Counted from the first letter of the stretch, positions 27,080-35,265 are shown. The stretch is 64,000 nt of DNA from Maribacter sp. (GCA_011050675.1 DRFI01000022.1:19105-83104), one strand, 5' to 3'. Numbers and translations: made by a program. The notes: generated by a model from the sequence alone, not told the origin.

Positions 27080-27214
27080 CAAAAATTTTAATCCTAAAAT
27101 TTTGTTTAACAAAAAATTTGGATTTAAAAATGCTCTTTTTCATTTGAACAAACATAAAAAATATTTTTTGGAGGCGATATGATAAATATCATGTTATTGT
27201 TTAAGGCTTTGAAT

Positions 27215-27222
27215 TAAATTTG
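27215..27222 (+). promoter_or_regulatory. Bacteroidota-type -7 box for the rightward copper block
   Basis: TAAATTTG matches TAnnTTTG. The next gene starts at 27338, so the transcript would have a leader of about 110 bases that includes the dyad at 27243-27279. A -33 element is not clear. Confidence 0.35.
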
Positions 27223-27242
27223 TATTAATCTATCCAGCAAAT

Positions 27243-27279
27243 AATAGCTAACTACTTGTTTTTAAAATATTTAGCTATT
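27243..27279. promoter_or_regulatory. Perfect 9-bp dyad in the divergent control region
   Basis: AATAGCTAA at 27243-27251 and TTAGCTATT at 27271-27279 are exact reverse complements with a 19-base spacer. The half-site spacing, about two helical turns centre to centre, suits a dimeric regulator such as the AraC-family protein at 27931. It could also form an RNA hairpin in the leader of the gene at 27338. Confidence 0.45.
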
Positions 27280-27337
27280 TAAAATTAGCTTCGGAATAAT
27301 CTAAAGTCTAAACAAAATAGACTATATTAATAAGATA

Positions 27338-27757
27338 ATGAACCGCTTTTTAACCAAAATATTGTCCATTGCTTTAGCCATCGCAGTGCTTTTTGCAACT
27401 TCGTCTTTCACGGTGGACATGCATTTTTGCTGCAACAAGTTGGTAGATGCTGCGGTATTTAGCAAAGCGAAACCTTGTAAGGACAAAACGCAGGATATTG
27501 AAACAGCATCGAAAAAATGTTCCGTTGGGCAAATGGATTGTTGTAGCAATTCTTCATTTGTAAAAAAGGCCAATGACAACCTTAAAAAGTCCCAATTCGA
27601 TTTGGAAGCGAACCAGATTGTTTTCTTACAAACTTTTTTCTATACCTATATTAATCTTTTTGAAGGACTTGAGCTTAAGGAAATTCCTTTTGAAAATTAC
27701 GACCCTCCTTTTATAGAGAAAGACATACTTCTACTAGATGAAACTTTCTTGATTTGA
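27338..27757 (+). CDS. HYC/CC/PP-family small secreted protein
   Basis: The 139 residues begin with a signal peptide (residues 1-26) and DMHFCCNKLVDAAVFSKAKP, the counterpart of HYC. A Cys-rich middle has KCSVGQMDCCSNSS, and the C-terminus reads YDPPFIEKDILLLDETFLI. The N-terminal plan and the last 20 residues resemble the protein at 26647, which is transcribed in the opposite direction from the shared 273-bp control region. It probably arose by duplication. The eight Cys suggest metal binding or disulfides in the periplasm. Confidence 0.82.
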   Translation: MNRFLTKILSIALAIAVLFATSSFTVDMHFCCNKLVDAAVFSKAKPCKDKTQDIETASKKCSVGQMDCCSNSSFVKKANDNLKKSQFDLEANQIVFLQTFFYTYINLFEGLELKEIPFENYDPPFIEKDILLLDETFLI

Positions 27758-27799
27758 TTTTTAATTAAATAGATTATTACAATAATCTGAACTTCCTAT

Positions 27800-27823
27800 T
27801 AGCTAACAACTCATTGTTGGCTA
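27800..27823 (+). terminator. Possible hairpin terminator after the HYC/CC/PP gene
   Basis: TAGCTAACAA at 27800-27809 pairs with TTGTTGGCTA at 27814-27823 (one U-G pair) across a 4-base loop. No T-run follows, so it may be a weak or regulated terminator ahead of the AraC-family gene. A role as a protein-binding dyad is also possible. Confidence 0.35.
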
Positions 27824-27930
27824 CCTAACGTCGTACCCACTTTTCAACGACAACCATTTCCGATCAGTATTTATCAGAGAAATTAAACCTCTGACTGGTT
27901 TTATCTATAAAGAATATAACATTTTTAGAC

Positions 27931-28512
27931 ATGGAATCCATTAAAATATATTGGATCAAAAATATGGTTTGCAGACGATGTCTGAAGGTCATAAAGCAAG
28001 AGCTAGAACAAATTGACGTCGAGGTAATTTCTCTAGAATTGGGAAAGTTAACGGTACGTTCGATTAAAAATATTGACAAAGAAATCGATGACAAGGTTAT
28101 ACGCGTACTCCACTTAAATGGATTTGAAATCGCTAAAAACGAAGAAGAAATGTTGGTTGAGGAAGTCAAGATAATACTCATAGAGATCATAAAGGAGTTG
28201 CCCATCCACATGAAGAAAAAGACATCAGAATATTTGGCATCTATGTTACATCGCGATTATAAGAATTTGAGCAAACTATTTTCTAAAAATGAAAATACTA
28301 CCATCGAAAAGTACTTTATAAAACTAAAAATAGAGAAGGTAAAAGAGCTGATACAACTGCAACAATATAGCTTCTCTGATATAGCCTATCTGCTTGACTA
28401 TAGTAGTGTAAACCACTTATCAAGACAGTTTAAAAACATAACTGGAACAAGCATGACGGATTATAAAAATGCAGAGGATTGGGAGCGTAGTTTCTATGAC
28501 GAAATTATATAA
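27931..28512 (+). CDS. AraC-family regulator with HMA-like N-terminal domain
   Basis: The 193 residues start with an HMA-like ferredoxin fold: IKNMVCRRCLKVIKQEL (a CxxC motif at about residues 14-17) and the strand VISLELGKLTVRS. After a linker, an AraC-type DNA-binding domain follows: ASMLHRDYKNLSKLFSK and then SFSDIAYLLDYSSVNHLSRQ with a final FKNITGTSMTDYK. The CxxC probably binds Cu(I) or another soft metal directly, making this a one-protein metal sensor. A decayed twin is at 7753-8325. Likely target: the divergent region 27064-27337. Confidence 0.83.
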   Translation: MESIKIYWIKNMVCRRCLKVIKQELEQIDVEVISLELGKLTVRSIKNIDKEIDDKVIRVLHLNGFEIAKNEEEMLVEEVKIILIEIIKELPIHMKKKTSEYLASMLHRDYKNLSKLFSKNENTTIEKYFIKLKIEKVKELIQLQQYSFSDIAYLLDYSSVNHLSRQFKNITGTSMTDYKNAEDWERSFYDEII

Positions 28513-28584
28513 ATAAGAAAGAAAATTATACAGATATAGGCTTCCTATTAAAAATAAATTTGTTAACACCTAAATATCAATAAA

Positions 28585-28989
28585 ATGAAAAACAAAAACT
28601 ACTTACCAAGTATGACCGCAATAGTACTCATGAGTTTTCTGTTTATGGGGTTCAAAACCCAGGCCCAGGAAAAATGGGTAGCACCGGCTAGTGCCGATAA
28701 GATTATCAATCCTATAAAGAGTGATGCAAACGCAGCAACAAACGGAAAAAAAATCTACAAAATGCTTTGTGTCGTCTGCCATGGAGCTAAGGGCAAAGGC
28801 GATGGCGTAGGTGGTGCAGGATTAACACCCAAACCAACCAATTTGACCAGTGCAGAATTCCAAGCCCAGACCGATGGGGCCATTTTCTGGAAAATACAAA
28901 CAGGCAGGTCTCCTATGGCCTCTTATGAAACCTCAATTCCGGAAAAGAAACGCTGGGAAATTATTAACTATATAAGAACACTTAAATAA
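28585..28989 (+). CDS. Secreted monohaem cytochrome c
   Basis: A signal peptide with AQEKW cleavage region (about residue 27) precedes a class I cytochrome c domain. The haem motif is CVVCH (about residue 59), followed by GAKGKGDGVGGAGLTPKPTN, and the axial Met is in GRSPMASYE (about residue 111). Size and motif order are typical of small periplasmic cytochromes. Its TAA overlaps the ATG of the next gene. Probable role: electron transfer in the periplasm, perhaps linked to the oxidase at 32087. Confidence 0.9.
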   Translation: MKNKNYLPSMTAIVLMSFLFMGFKTQAQEKWVAPASADKIINPIKSDANAATNGKKIYKMLCVVCHGAKGKGDGVGGAGLTPKPTNLTSAEFQAQTDGAIFWKIQTGRSPMASYETSIPEKKRWEIINYIRTLK

Positions 28990-30182
28990 TGAAAAAGCTA
29001 ATAGTATTATTACTAGTCATTGGATTTGTTCATATCACAAATGGGCAAACATACAATAACTTTGAGACCGATAGTATAGCGGCATCTCAATCTTATAAAC
29101 CAAGTAAAACCCAGTTTATGATTCGGGGATATGGGCATACTGGGCTTAACTTTATGAGTAACGGAGATGAAAAAGAGTCCTCCTTTGTAGGCTCTGCTTT
29201 TGCTCCCATATTCTTATTCAAGCACTCGGACAAACTTATGTTCGAAGCCGAATTAGAGTTTGTTTTAGAAAATAACGAACTCGAAGTAGGATTGGAATAT
29301 GCAGACGTTATGTATGTTCTCAACAAGAACATGAGCGTTAGGGCAGGAAAGTTTTTGCTGCCTTTCGGAACGTTTATGGAAAGACTTCATCCCGCATGGA
29401 TCAATAGGCTTCCGACCAGACCTTTAGGCTTTGGCCATGACGGGATCGCTCCATCATCCGGTATCGGTGTTGAATTACGAGGTGCATTCGACCTTGGAGG
29501 GCCAACCTTAAATTATTCGGCGTATTCCACCAATGGACCTCGGTTAAAGGACGGAAGTATCGAGCCTGAGGAAGCAGGAATGCTCTCGTTTCAAAATTAT
29601 GAAGATAATAATACGAGTAAAGCCTTTGGGGGCCGATTGGGGTTATTGCCATTTTCAGATTCTTCCACCGAATTAGGAATTTCGGCCTATTCAACAAACG
29701 GTGCGGGGGCTAAAGATTCGGCATATGAGGACATTAGTGCTTTTTTATATGCCTTCGATTTTGCTTTTATAAAGCAAGTGCCCGCAATAAGTGGGTTTGT
29801 GGATGTAAAAGCCCAATACAATAATTCCAATGTTGATACGGCAACGTTTATCGAGATGCATGAGGATGGTGATGAGGAGGAATACAGTTTTGACAATCAG
29901 AGTAATTCATTTTATGGTCAATTAAGCTATCGGCCAACCATGGCGGAAAGTGACTTTATGAAAAAACTGGAGTTTGTTGGACGATATTCAAATTTCAATG
30001 CTCCGGAAGGTGCAGAATGGGAAGAAAAATCTATACAATATGCCTTTGGATTGAACTACTGGCTAACCTGGAGGTCCCTAATAAAAATCAGTTATCAGAC
30101 AACTGAAACCGAAGGGGGACATGGTGGAGAAGGCACGACAACTACAAACGGGTTTTTTCTCCATTGGGCAATTGGATTTTAA
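28989..30182 (+). CDS. Outer-membrane porin-like beta-barrel protein
   Basis: A signal peptide ends at HITNGQ (residue 20). The remainder alternates aromatic and polar residues in barrel-like strands and ends in a terminal Phe (LHWAIGF). RPLGFGHDGIAPSSGIGVEL and YADVMYVLNKNMSVRAGKFL resemble phosphate-selective porin or OprP-like barrels. An acidic loop, MHEDGDEEEYSFDN, and a His/Gly loop (GGHGGEG) are present. Substrate is unknown; it could let metal or anions leave the periplasm. It is cotranscribed with two cytochrome c genes. Confidence 0.75.
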   Translation: MKKLIVLLLVIGFVHITNGQTYNNFETDSIAASQSYKPSKTQFMIRGYGHTGLNFMSNGDEKESSFVGSAFAPIFLFKHSDKLMFEAELEFVLENNELEVGLEYADVMYVLNKNMSVRAGKFLLPFGTFMERLHPAWINRLPTRPLGFGHDGIAPSSGIGVELRGAFDLGGPTLNYSAYSTNGPRLKDGSIEPEEAGMLSFQNYEDNNTSKAFGGRLGLLPFSDSSTELGISAYSTNGAGAKDSAYEDISAFLYAFDFAFIKQVPAISGFVDVKAQYNNSNVDTATFIEMHEDGDEEEYSFDNQSNSFYGQLSYRPTMAESDFMKKLEFVGRYSNFNAPEGAEWEEKSIQYAFGLNYWLTWRSLIKISYQTTETEGGHGGEGTTTTNGFFLHWAIGF

Positions 30183-30204
30183 GATAATATAAAAAATAGA
30201 AAAC

Positions 30205-30519
30205 ATGAAGACAACATATAAACATTTAGTAATAGCGATGGTTTTCCTGACCACTGGAATAACAGTAGTAGCTTGTTCTTCCACCAATAAAACAGTTACT
30301 GATGAAACTTCCACGGCAGTAGTAGACGAGGAATTCAGAATGGAAAAATCGGGTGCCCAGTTATGGGGAGAAGCCTGTAATCGATGCCATTTAGCGCCTT
30401 CACCTGCAGATTATAACGACACCGATTGGGAGACCATAAGTTTACATATGCGAATAAGGGCAAATTTAACAGAAAAGGAAATTACAAAGATTGAATCCTT
30501 TTTAAAATCTGCCAATTAA
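30205..30519 (+). CDS. Lipoprotein with single c-type haem motif
   Basis: The 104-residue product has a lipobox (TVVACSS, residue 23) and one haem motif, CNRCH (about residue 61). The following PSPADYNDTDWETISLHMRI contains a Met that could be the axial ligand. The domain is short for a cytochrome c, resembling the minimal types found beside porin-cytochrome systems. It probably sits in the inner leaflet of the outer membrane. Electron transfer with the cytochrome at 28585 is inferred. Confidence 0.85.
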   Translation: MKTTYKHLVIAMVFLTTGITVVACSSTNKTVTDETSTAVVDEEFRMEKSGAQLWGEACNRCHLAPSPADYNDTDWETISLHMRIRANLTEKEITKIESFLKSAN

Positions 30520-30594
30520 TAGCGGATGCACATTCTCTTTAATCCTAAAGTCTTAATAGTCTTATTGAGAATGTGCCAATTAAAATTAACAAAT

Positions 30595-31032
30595 ATGAAA
30601 ATTATGAAAACACTAGTAATTATTTTATCTGCAATTGGGCTTTTAAGCTTAAACAGTTGCAACCAGAAAACAGATCCAACCGCAATGCTCGAAAACTCAG
30701 AAACTAGAACGGAGCTTTTTGATGCGATTACAAGTAACCATGATTACATGACCGAATTTATGGGCAGCATACAAGAAAATAATCACGCCATGCAAATGAT
30801 GCAGGGTAATAAAAAAATGATGGGTACTATGATGCAAGATGGTGGTATGAAAATGATGATGAAAGATAGCATGATGAAGAAAAACATGATGCAAATGATG
30901 CATGAAAAGGGAATGATGAGCGAAGATTGTCTGGAATCTTGTAAGAATATGATGGCCGAGGAAGGATTGGACATCATTGAACAAGGTGAAATAGAGTTGA
31001 GCAAGAGCCAAAGTCATAGTGATCATCATTAA
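30595..31032 (+). CDS. Met-rich lipoprotein
   Basis: The start is placed at the ATG at 30595; a start 69 bases upstream would put an extra hydrophobic segment before the signal peptide. From 30595 the sequence MKIMKTLVIILSAIGLLSLN is a signal peptide with the lipobox LNSCNQ. The mature part has a Met-rich middle (QMMQGNKKMMGTMMQDGGMK and a second run ending MMHEKGMMSEDCLE), with two Cys and a C-terminal HSDHH. Length about 145 residues. The pattern fits Cu(I) sequestration in the periplasm. A Met-rich remnant of similar flavour lies at 16873-16985. Confidence 0.82.
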   Translation: MKIMKTLVIILSAIGLLSLNSCNQKTDPTAMLENSETRTELFDAITSNHDYMTEFMGSIQENNHAMQMMQGNKKMMGTMMQDGGMKMMMKDSMMKKNMMQMMHEKGMMSEDCLESCKNMMAEEGLDIIEQGEIELSKSQSHSDHH

Positions 31033-31059
31033 GGTATATAACATTTAAAAAAAGAAATC

Positions 31060-31326
31060 ATGAAAGGTCATTGGATATGGATGGTTATAGGCTGTGGACT
31101 GCCACTATTATTAATCTTTTTAGCACCCTCATTTGGAATAGGGAGTGGTTCATCCCTCTTTATTTTCATCCTTTTTATGTTTGGAATTCACCTTTTTATG
31201 CCCCACGGGTCACACAGAAACGGTGGGCATAATCACGCTGACCGAAATAATAAGGGTCACGATTATAATCAAAAAGAACAAACGGAGAAAGCTAAAGCAA
31301 AACACGAAGGACATCAACATCACTAA
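31060..31326 (+). CDS. DUF2933-like small His-rich membrane protein
   Basis: The 88 residues contain two membrane helices (about 5-24 and 30-46; MVIGCGLPLLLIFLAP, SSLFIFILFMFGIHLFMP) and a His/Asn-rich hydrophilic tail (HNHADRNNKGHDYN...KHEGHQHH). This is the layout of DUF2933 proteins, which lie near copper ATPase and HMA genes. The tail could bind metal; its side of the membrane is not decidable from the sequence. It starts 28 bp after the Met-rich lipoprotein. Confidence 0.7.
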   Translation: MKGHWIWMVIGCGLPLLLIFLAPSFGIGSGSSLFIFILFMFGIHLFMPHGSHRNGGHNHADRNNKGHDYNQKEQTEKAKAKHEGHQHH

Positions 31327-31338
31327 AAATTAAACTAA

Positions 31339-31554
31339 ATGAAACACAAATATCAAATTAACGGAATCAGTTGTGGAGGATGTGTAGCAAACGTCAAAAA
31401 AACCTTGGAGGCACATCCAAGCATTGAAAAAGCCGAGATATTGTTAGCACCAAAAGGAGCTACTACTATCACTATGAAAGAAGCTATTTCAGTTGCCGAA
31501 CTACAAAAGCAACTCGATGAACTCAATGGCTATATAATCACAGAAACAAATTAA
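31339..31554 (+). CDS. HMA-domain copper chaperone (CopZ-like)
   Basis: The 71 residues form a single ferredoxin-like HMA fold. The metal motif is GISCGGCVANVKKTL (a CxxC at residues 11-14), followed by IEKAEILLAPKGATTITMKE and a C-terminal helix LQKQLDELNGY. It is cytoplasmic (no signal). It probably passes Cu(I) to an ATPase such as the CPH-type pump at 59669 or to the HMA-AraC sensor. It lies in a tight run between a DUF2933-like and a SHOCT gene. Confidence 0.9.
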   Translation: MKHKYQINGISCGGCVANVKKTLEAHPSIEKAEILLAPKGATTITMKEAISVAELQKQLDELNGYIITETN

Positions 31555-31577
31555 TAACCACTAAAAAAACAAATATT

Positions 31578-31796
31578 ATGCATTTTTACGACGGACATTT
31601 TGGAGGCATGCACCTAATATGGTGGATTATATGGGTCATTTTAATTACTTGGATTTTCTTTATCCCAGCCGATATACCATATCAAAAAACAAAAAAAGAA
31701 AGCCCACTGGAGATTTTGAAAAAACGCTTTGCAAAAGGTGAAATATCAAAAGAAGAATTTGAAGAATCAAAAAAGATTTTGAAATCAGAGAACTAA
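31578..31796 (+). CDS. SHOCT-domain small membrane protein
   Basis: The 72 residues have a membrane helix (about 10-30, MHLIWWIIWVILITWIFFIP) and a SHOCT tail, LEILKKRFAKGEISKEEFEE. Two related forms occur on the other strand at 15070 (frameshifted) and 16595. The N-terminus has four His and Asp residues (MHFYDGHFGGMH) that could bind metal. Function is unknown. Confidence 0.85.
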   Translation: MHFYDGHFGGMHLIWWIIWVILITWIFFIPADIPYQKTKKESPLEILKKRFAKGEISKEEFEESKKILKSEN

Positions 31797-31811
31797 TTAA
31801 AAACTAAAATT

Positions 31812-32087
31812 ATGAATCGATTAAACGTAAAAAAACTCGGTTTTGCCTTTGGGCTTACTGGAGCACTCATTTATTTAGGTTGCATGATCGTAATGGCTAC
31901 AGCAGGACAGGAAGGCACAATTGTCTTTTTCAATAGCTTGTTGCACGGCTTGGACACTACCAATATCATTAAAATGGATGTACCACCTTTAGAAGTGCTA
32001 ATGGGAATCGTGCAAACTTTTATTCTTTGTTGGCTTATTGGCGCGTCTATTGGCGCTTTTTATAATGCGCAAATAAAAAGGAAATAA
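31812..32087 (+). CDS. DUF5676 membrane protein
   Basis: The 91 residues have two membrane helices (about 10-32, GFAFGLTGALIYLGCMIVMA; and 63-85, GIVQTFILCWLIGASIGAFY). The central segment TIVFFNSLLHGLDTTNI is the most recognisable DUF5676 signature. The family is of unknown function and recurs near copper and cytochrome genes. The stop TAA overlaps the ATG of the multicopper oxidase, implying translational coupling. Confidence 0.8.
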   Translation: MNRLNVKKLGFAFGLTGALIYLGCMIVMATAGQEGTIVFFNSLLHGLDTTNIIKMDVPPLEVLMGIVQTFILCWLIGASIGAFYNAQIKRK

Positions 32088-33373
32088 TGATGGACAGAAG
32101 AGATTTTTTAGCCACAGGAGCGGTATCAACAGCTGGGACGCTATTCTTTCCCGGTAACTTATTAGCTGAGGAAACAAAAATCAGCAATAAACAGAAACTT
32201 GTTCAACCATTGTCTTTTAAAATGGATGGCGAGTGGAAAGAGTTCGAGCTATATATAGATGTGCATACACACGAACCTGCGCCTGGTTTTAAATATCATA
32301 CACTCGCTTTTAATGATATGATACCCGGACCAGAGATAAGAGTAAACGCTGGCGATAAAGTACGTGTCAAATTCATCAACAAAACAGATTTAAACCATAC
32401 CATACATTGGCACGGTGTTTATGTGCCTTGGCGGATGGATGGCGTCCCTTTCGTCACACAACTGCCAGTAATGCCAAAAAATGAATTCATTTATGAATTT
32501 GTTGCAGAGCCTGAAGGCACACATTTCTACCATTGTCATTGGGGAACTTTAATGCATATGCAGGCAGGAATGTTTGGTAGTCTTATTGTTGAAAACCCAA
32601 ACGATTCAATTAAAAAGAAATTTCCCTATGAACGTGAATATACCTTAGTGTACTCATCACACGACACTAACTATATACGTGAAGAAATGAACAGTATGCT
32701 AGAGCGAATGAAACAGCGTAGCTATTTGATGAAAGAAGGAAGGTTTAATAGCGAGCAATGGGCGGTTTTTGATAATAAAGAGCAGTTTGCCGCGAGTTTA
32801 GAAAACGGATATCAACCACCATACGTAAACAACCGAAGATCAAATTCAGATCTACCACAAGCCAATTGGTTTACAGTTAACGGTAAGTCATATCCATCTA
32901 CGCCTTATCTGTTTATCAAATCTGGAGAGAACATTAGAATTCGGCTTATAAATGCTGGTGCAGAAACCCATCATTTACACTTACACGGTCACGATTTTTG
33001 GATGGTAGCTGACGATGGAGTACCTCTAGAGCACCCTTTCAAACGTAACACAGTGCCTCTTACACCTGGTAAAACTTTTGACATTATTGTTGAAGGTAAG
33101 AACAGGGGTATTTGGACTTTTCACGATCACGATACTAGAAAAGTCACCAATAACGGTTTGTATCCAGGAGGAAACTTATTGGCTTTGGTATATGAAGATT
33201 TACCCGCAGATGAATTGATAATCTCAAAACATTCAGGAAATCCTATGTACAATTCAAATGCCGGTATGGGCGATATGAAAAAAATGGATACTACAAAAAA
33301 TGACAATATGGGTGCTATGAATAAAATGATGTTTGGGGAAGACAAGCTTCCTAAAATAGCACTTGATGAATAA
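32087..33373 (+). CDS. Two-domain multicopper oxidase, type-1 copper in domain 1
   Basis: The N-terminus RRDFLATGAVSTAG looks like a Tat-type signal. Domain 1 (about 40-180) has TIHWHGVYVPWRMDG and a type-1/trinuclear segment THFYHCHWGTLMHMQAGM, with the Cys in the first domain. Domain 2 (about 260-370) has HHLHLHGHDFWMV and FHDHD, lacking the usual HCH. That is the layout of two-domain oxidases or nitrite-reductase-like enzymes, not of three-domain CopA. A Met-rich tail (NSNAGMGDMKKMD) ends it. Substrate is probably Cu(I), electrons going to oxygen; nitrite reduction is less likely. Confidence 0.85.
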   Translation: MMDRRDFLATGAVSTAGTLFFPGNLLAEETKISNKQKLVQPLSFKMDGEWKEFELYIDVHTHEPAPGFKYHTLAFNDMIPGPEIRVNAGDKVRVKFINKTDLNHTIHWHGVYVPWRMDGVPFVTQLPVMPKNEFIYEFVAEPEGTHFYHCHWGTLMHMQAGMFGSLIVENPNDSIKKKFPYEREYTLVYSSHDTNYIREEMNSMLERMKQRSYLMKEGRFNSEQWAVFDNKEQFAASLENGYQPPYVNNRRSNSDLPQANWFTVNGKSYPSTPYLFIKSGENIRIRLINAGAETHHLHLHGHDFWMVADDGVPLEHPFKRNTVPLTPGKTFDIIVEGKNRGIWTFHDHDTRKVTNNGLYPGGNLLALVYEDLPADELIISKHSGNPMYNSNAGMGDMKKMDTTKNDNMGAMNKMMFGEDKLPKIALDE

Positions 33374-33389
33374 TGTTAAAACAAATAAA

Positions 33390-34544
33390 ATGAAAAAACT
33401 CATATATCTAATAGTACTGTTTTTTGGGATTGCCAATGCGCAGATTACACCAGAATTTGAAATTGGTGCAAAAGGTGTTTTCTCAGGAAATCTAAACCTT
33501 AACTCTGAAGAATCTAGCGCTGTTTCAGATTTTTCAGATACACAGTTGTTGATGGGACTCAGTCAAAAATTATATAATAATTGGAGGGCACAGTTTGTCC
33601 TTGGTCTTCAATTCCCTGATGCAAACTCAAATCTTGGTGAAGTCTTTTACAACAATATTTTTATTCGCCTAGAAGACCAAAAGAATATGATTAAGGTAGG
33701 ACGAACTATTGCTCAGACAAATCTTAATGAATTCCCTACACTTCGAGATGACGATGCACAACAATTTACCTATGCATTAAATCCATTTTCTGATGGCATA
33801 AATACAGAGCGAGATCAATACGCCAATGTTCTGGAATACACGCATACTTTCAAACAACGTTTTTTTGTTTCGGTACACGGTGAAAATTTCTACGACAGTT
33901 TAGAACCTGACGATTTCAGGCTTAACTCTACTGGTCTGACTCTGATGTATAAAGTTCCTGAAAGTCAAAGATGGAACAGGAATGTAATACAGGAAATTGG
34001 CTTAAGTTATAACAACTATTTTACTGATAGACAAGGCTATTCCAACGATTTTGATGCTTCGGTTAAAAACTTGCTGTTTAGTACCACGCTTAATCTAAAA
34101 CCAGATCCTATCAACTTTATAGACTTTAGGTTTCAAGCCATTCAAAATTTTGGATGGGATGAAGTAAACACGCTAAATGATTATTTTGATTATACAAGAA
34201 CAGAATCGTCAACGGTCTTTGGTACATTTCGTTATTTAAAACAGAAATTAGAGCGCCCTCATTATCAAGTGTCTATTGGAGGTGGTTATAAATCTTTACC
34301 AAATCTAGAAGTAGATTCAAATCAATTACTATTTATCGCAAATAGCTTTTACCGCATAGGACAGAATTTTGATATAGGGTTACAATATCGTTACACTGAA
34401 AACACCGGGTTTACCGAAGGTTTATTTGGCAAGAATGAACATCGTATTCAATTGGCAGTAGTTTATTCCTTTAGTAAAATATTTAATAAGCAATTTGGAG
34501 ATCGTCAAGATCTATTGAATTTGGAACATAACTATATAAGATAA
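33390..34544 (+). CDS. Outer-membrane beta-barrel protein of unknown function
   Basis: The start at 33390 gives a clear signal peptide (LIYLIVLFFGIANAQ). The 384-residue product is rich in alternating strands with aromatic residues and ends in an amphipathic strand before LEHNYIR. Segments such as LSQKLYNNWRAQFVLGLQFP and QFTYALNPFSDGINTERDQY resemble TonB-independent barrels. No plug domain is seen. I recognise no family. It follows the oxidase gene and overlaps its end only if a TTG start at 33363 is used. A role as exit or anchoring partner of the oxidase is inferred. Confidence 0.7.
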   Translation: MKKLIYLIVLFFGIANAQITPEFEIGAKGVFSGNLNLNSEESSAVSDFSDTQLLMGLSQKLYNNWRAQFVLGLQFPDANSNLGEVFYNNIFIRLEDQKNMIKVGRTIAQTNLNEFPTLRDDDAQQFTYALNPFSDGINTERDQYANVLEYTHTFKQRFFVSVHGENFYDSLEPDDFRLNSTGLTLMYKVPESQRWNRNVIQEIGLSYNNYFTDRQGYSNDFDASVKNLLFSTTLNLKPDPINFIDFRFQAIQNFGWDEVNTLNDYFDYTRTESSTVFGTFRYLKQKLERPHYQVSIGGGYKSLPNLEVDSNQLLFIANSFYRIGQNFDIGLQYRYTENTGFTEGLFGKNEHRIQLAVVYSFSKIFNKQFGDRQDLLNLEHNYIR

Positions 34545-35261
34545 GTGCTGTACGTCTGGTTCATATGGTCACTTATCATTCTCGCTCTTTGGGTAGTTAT
34601 CTATCTATCTAAAAAAGGAGTTAGAAAAGAAATGCTCAAAATGAGCTTGATTACGATGCCATTTGGTTTAACAGAACCATTGTTTGTGCCAGAATATTGG
34701 TTGCCGCCATCGCTATTCGATTTAGCAGAAAAAACAAGTTTCGATATAGAGAGCCTAATTTTTTCTTTTGCTATAGGTGGCATTGGTACGGTACTCTACA
34801 ATCTCATTTTTAAACAAAGACTTGACGAAATATCAAACACTGAGCGTGGTCATTATAGACATAGATTACATCTTTATATCCTATTTATACCAGTAATCGT
34901 ATTTATTTTTCTGACATTTTTTACGACGCTAAACCATATTTATTGTGGTATCATAGCTTTACTCATCGGTGGTTTAGCAACACTTTATTGTCGTCCAGAT
35001 TTAAAAGGAAAAATTTGGGTTGGTGGAATCCTGTTTACAGTACTATACTTCATTTACTTTGGAAGTATCCTTCTGTTTTATCCTCGATATGTAGAGCTGT
35101 ACTGGAACCTTGATGACCTAACCCATATTCTTGTTTTGGGCATTCCTATTGAAGAATTAATGTTCGCCTTCACTTTTGGGATGTACTGGTCTGGACTATA
35201 CGAACACCTATATTGGCGAAAACTTATTCAAACTGAAATAATTATTCCACTTAAAGATTAA
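34545..35261 (+). CDS. Lycopene-cyclase-like multi-pass membrane protein
   Basis: The GTG at 34545 abuts the previous stop and is the best start; there is no earlier ATG. About seven membrane helices are visible in 238 residues. The segment LGIPIEELMFAFTFG (about residues 200-215) carries the P(x)EE motif of the CrtYcd/CarR lycopene cyclase domain. LFVPEYWLPPSLFDLAE is also family-like. No other carotenoid gene is in the window, so the protein may act on a different membrane lipid or be a non-catalytic relative. Confidence 0.72.
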   Translation: MLYVWFIWSLIILALWVVIYLSKKGVRKEMLKMSLITMPFGLTEPLFVPEYWLPPSLFDLAEKTSFDIESLIFSFAIGGIGTVLYNLIFKQRLDEISNTERGHYRHRLHLYILFIPVIVFIFLTFFTTLNHIYCGIIALLIGGLATLYCRPDLKGKIWVGGILFTVLYFIYFGSILLFYPRYVELYWNLDDLTHILVLGIPIEELMFAFTFGMYWSGLYEHLYWRKLIQTEIIIPLKD

Positions 35262-35265
35262 CACT

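Noticed and set aside
27800..27823. Strong rho-independent terminator
   Set aside because: The stem is good, but no T-run follows, so it is kept only as a weak candidate.
30697..31044. His/Phe-rich open frame on the minus strand
   Set aside because: It is the antisense of the Met-rich lipoprotein gene: Met codons read as His on the other strand, so the pattern is produced by the real gene.
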